Part shown: piece by piece, positions 61,630-64,000 of the stretch
Position numbering within the stretch: the stretch's first letter is position 1
How the letters are laid out: each line of letters opens with the position of its first letter
Assembly (NCBI GenBank): GCA_038501785.1
Contig: JBAMJR010000013.1
Span: 457,001 to 521,000 of the forward strand
From: Myoxocephalus aenaeus
Taxonomy: Eukaryota; Chordata; Actinopteri; Perciformes; Cottidae
DNA length: 64,000 nt
Direction of reading: 5' to 3'
Made by a program: the position numbers and the translations under genes
Notes under the pieces: model-generated
Databases searched by the model: none
Told to the model about the DNA's origin: nothing
Seen by the model: only the letters and a program-made list of their open reading frames with translations

Positions 61630-61959
61630 CCCAGCCAGCATGTCCATGTGGGGCCCATAAGGTTTAAATTTGGGCTGCAGATAAGGGTCCCAAGTGGGTT
61701 TGTCCGCAGTTTCCACGGTGGCCTCACCTGTGTTTGCCCATACTGGGTTCATTCACCGGTTTATTCACCGACTTTAAGAGGGATCTGACTGGGCTTTAAG
61801 TGGGACCCAAATTGGCTACAAATTGGCCTCACCTGTGTTTGCCCAGTATGGGCAAACACAGGTGAGGCCACCGTGGAAACTGCGGACAAACCCACTTGGG
61901 ACCCTTATCGGCAGCCCAAATTTAAACCTTATGGGCCCCACATGGACATGCTGGCTGGG
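61630..61959. mobile_element. Large inverted repeat (foldback element)
   Basis: Arms 61630-61746 and 61842-61959 (about 117 bp each) are near-perfect reverse complements around a 95-bp centre. They begin CCCAGCCAGCATGTCC and end GGACATGCTGGCTGGG. A second nested palindrome is at 61826-61869. It is likely a foldback or MITE-type element; no target duplication was found. Confidence 0.8.
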
Positions 61960-62945
61960 AAATTCCCTTAAACTTGTGTTTGCCACAGATCTTATTTCAG
62001 GCATTTTTAAAACATCAACTTAAAGACGAGGGAACCAAAAGTGGGAACAATAATGACTCGTTCCCGGGTTTTAGGACTCATTCCTGCAGCAAATCCCTAG
62101 AATAACAATCTGCAATGTTGCATGTCATTGTTCTGTCTTTTGTTTGAAGGACAGACCTTCATTAGTGTTGTAACTGTTCCTAAAACTATTCACACAGGTT
62201 ACTATAACTACATACTGTATGTATGTATTTTCCCTTCACTCATTATGACCCAGAGAGAGAGAGATGTGTGAGTTGAACTATGGTAAATAACTGTTACTAT
62301 AATTTAAACAATTTTAGTGGCATCACATTTGGTAGAGGAGTACATAATGACTTCATAGTCATAGTCAGGTTTTGCTTGATTTGGTATATTTACAAAAAAA
62401 ATGACTTTAAGATACAATAAATAAAGTTCAGTCTGTAAATAATACAAATACTATCATTTTGAGGGATTTAATATGTAATTATTTTTTGGGGGAAAGTATG
62501 GGGCATTGCAATGTGTGCTAATTATGTAAGGATTTAGAATAGCATATACTATTATGATATGATTTATAATTAATATTCTACAGAGTGAACATAAGTGAGT
62601 TTAAAGAAAAGATTTACCAGGTGTTGTCCACTTTGACAGGTAGTTTATTAACCTTTTGAACCGGCTGCAGTACAGGTATGACAGTTCCCTCCTCTTGTTA
62701 TAGTTGAGGAGTAAACACAGTTAAAAAAAAAAGTGGCCTCTTGTTCACAGTAATCACAAAGTAAGTACAACATCTACAAACTACACAGTTAAAAATGCCG
62801 GCAGCCCTCTCATCGCAGGGCTCCGTTTGCTTACTCGCAACCACACTGTGACAAATCAATGAAAACACATTCACGAGGGGAGATTAAAAATTCAACATCT
62901 TTAATTAACAAAGTGTTTGATATTTACAAGCAAGGCTTCGCTCAA
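61960..62945. other. Spacer between the foldback element and copy 16
   Basis: AT-rich; holds the 3' region of copy 16 near its right end and nothing else recognised. Confidence 0.55.
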
Positions 62946-62948
62946 TGG

Positions 62949-63766
62949 CTAAAATTCGTTGACCCTCCTGAAGGAGCCGACGATGGCGCAGGTGGCGCAC
63001 CAGTCGCGGTACCGCCGGTACTCCCCGGGCCTCAGGAAGTACTGTCTGCCGCGGTAGTTGGGGTACTCATAGAAGATCCAGAAGCCGTTCATAACATTAC
63101 TGGAGTAGACGTGGCGGTGATGGAAACGGTCGGACACACAGGGACAGTCGTCCATGAACTCCATCATGTGGCCGCCGAAGTCGGGCTTCTCGTAGATGCG
63201 CAATCTGTAGGAGCCTCGATACTGCGGGACCAAAGGACTAATCAAGCTCTCAACACTATGTTCAGACGGCGAAAACTCTTAGTGAACGACCACAGACGTT
63301 AAAGCACAAAAAAAGCAATGCTGAAGACAAATTGGCGGCCTTTTTTTTTTAGTGTGTTCTCACCAGCGGTATCATCCTGCAGGAGCGGATACAGCTGCTG
63401 AAGCCCATCCACCTCTGGTAGTCGGGGTACTCGCCCCTCCTCATGAAGTACTGGTGGCCCATGAAGTTGGGCCGCTCGTAGATCATGAAGCAGCCGCTCT
63501 CCACCTTGATGGAGTTGCAGCGGCTGAAGTACGTGTGAAGGTCCGTGCAGTCGTTGCTGCACTCATAGCTCCGACCCAGGAAGTTCTTGTCCTCGTAAAA
63601 GATAAGCTGAGGGAGGATAACAAATATATATATATTTGAAGTATTGGGAATGACGAAAAGAATTCGGCCCAACGTTCAAAATACTGAGAGCAAATTGAAA
63701 AGCGCTGTGGTAACTTACACTGAATGTGAGCAGAGAGGGAAAAAAATCAGTACGTACCTTGCCCAT
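62949..63766 (-). CDS. Classical-type gamma-crystallin (MX/tetrapod-like), copy 16
   Basis: Lens beta/gamma-crystallin, clearly different from its neighbours. Exons in transcript order are 63766-63758 (MGK), 63606-63364 and 63221-62949, giving 174 residues with a TAG stop. Exon 2 starts LIFYEDKNFLGR (Leu for Ile), then CTDLHTYFSRCNSIKVESGC, GEYPDYQRWMGF and CRMIPL. Exon 3 has YRGSYRLRIYEKPDFGG, GFWIFYEYPNYRGRQYFLR, GEYRRYRDWCA and FRRVNEF. It has three Trp and far fewer Met than the M type. The PNYRGRQY-LRPGEYRRY-DW pattern matches what I know of mammalian gamma A-F proteins, so it may represent the ancestral type; zebrafish crygmx is a candidate orthologue, from memory only. I see no AATAAA close to the stop; the nearest TTTAATT-like sequence is at about 62898. 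Confidence 0.93.
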
Positions 63767-63803
63767 GGTCTCCGTTGGAGAGATTCCCCATGTTTTCAGG
63801 GCT

Positions 63804-63845
63804 TTTTATACTACCTCTTGACAAACAAAGTATTGTTATTCAAAT
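63804..63845 (-). promoter_or_regulatory. Copy 16 promoter: TATA and SOX/POU-like composite site
   Basis: TATAAAA on the - strand is at 63810-63804. The + strand reads TATTGTTATTCAAAT at 63831-63845, 13 of 15 bases like the known SOX-POU composite CATTGTTATGCAAAT. No Maf-like site is apparent at the position used in the other copies. Confidence 0.5.
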
Positions 63846-64000
63846 TCTCCCGGAGTCGTAATTGAAGGCTACTGGCACATGTTTACCTTTTTGTTGGAGC
63901 ACAACATTGGGCCAGAAATATGGATTTTGTATTTTGAAAAAAGAAAAAAAGAAGAAAAAAAAGGATAAATAATTTATGGTGTTTGGTGTTTTTGACACGC
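63846..64000. other. Upstream DNA of copy 16 at the window edge
   Basis: Possible further promoter sequence of copy 16; A-rich tail at 63938-63970. The next gene is outside the window. Confidence 0.5.

Overview
The window looks like teleost fish genomic DNA. It is eukaryotic: genes have three exons with GT-AG introns, TATA boxes and AATAAA signals, and AT-rich spacers are packed with fish-type DNA transposons and retroelement fragments. Apart from mobile-element remnants, every recognisable gene belongs to one family, the gamma-crystallins of the eye lens. I count 16 apparently intact genes, 14 on the + strand (2210-55904) and two on the - strand (59106-59868 and 62949-63766). Fifteen are of the methionine-rich aquatic gamma-M type. 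The last (62949-63766) is closer to the classical tetrapod-like gamma type and keeps more tryptophan. I call them copies 1 to 16 from left to right.

Each gene has the same plan: a tiny exon 1 (3 to 11 codons), exon 2 (80 to 84 codons, Greek-key motifs 1 and 2, N-terminal domain), exon 3 (90 to 92 codons, motifs 3 and 4, C-terminal domain), with both introns in phase 0. Copies 1 and 2 (2-7 kb) and 12 to 14 (49-56 kb) have short N-termini or a 10-residue one. Copies 3 to 11 (10-47 kb) are a tandem array with an 11-residue N-terminal exon and shared flanking DNA. Inside it, copies 5 to 8 encode the same 187-residue protein by my reading, and 20057-33132 is three near-identical units of about 4.36 kb. 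Copies 15 and 16 are inverted relative to the rest.

Promoters are compact. A TATAAAA box lies 56 to 59 bp downstream of a Maf-response-like motif (TGCTGA/TGCTGG...) in nearly all copies. In copies 1, 2 and 12 to 14 a Sox-type AACAATRG site lies between them at almost fixed spacing. The array copies 3 to 11 have lost that Sox site and carry a G-rich stretch instead. Copies 15 and 16 carry a sequence resembling a SOX-POU composite site. These fit the known Maf/Sox control of lens crystallins, but binding here is inferred.

Spacers hold hAT-like elements with 8-bp target duplications, a TTAA-flanked element, GC-rich foldback elements, LTR-like segments, a LINE reverse-transcriptase fragment inside intron 1 of copies 5 to 8, a large palindrome, and microsatellites. 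I found no convincing non-crystallin host gene, no tRNA or rRNA gene, and no CRISPR. The main biological interest is concerted evolution: gene conversion, chimeric copies and very recent tandem amplification of a high-dosage structural gene, plus divergence of the promoter module.
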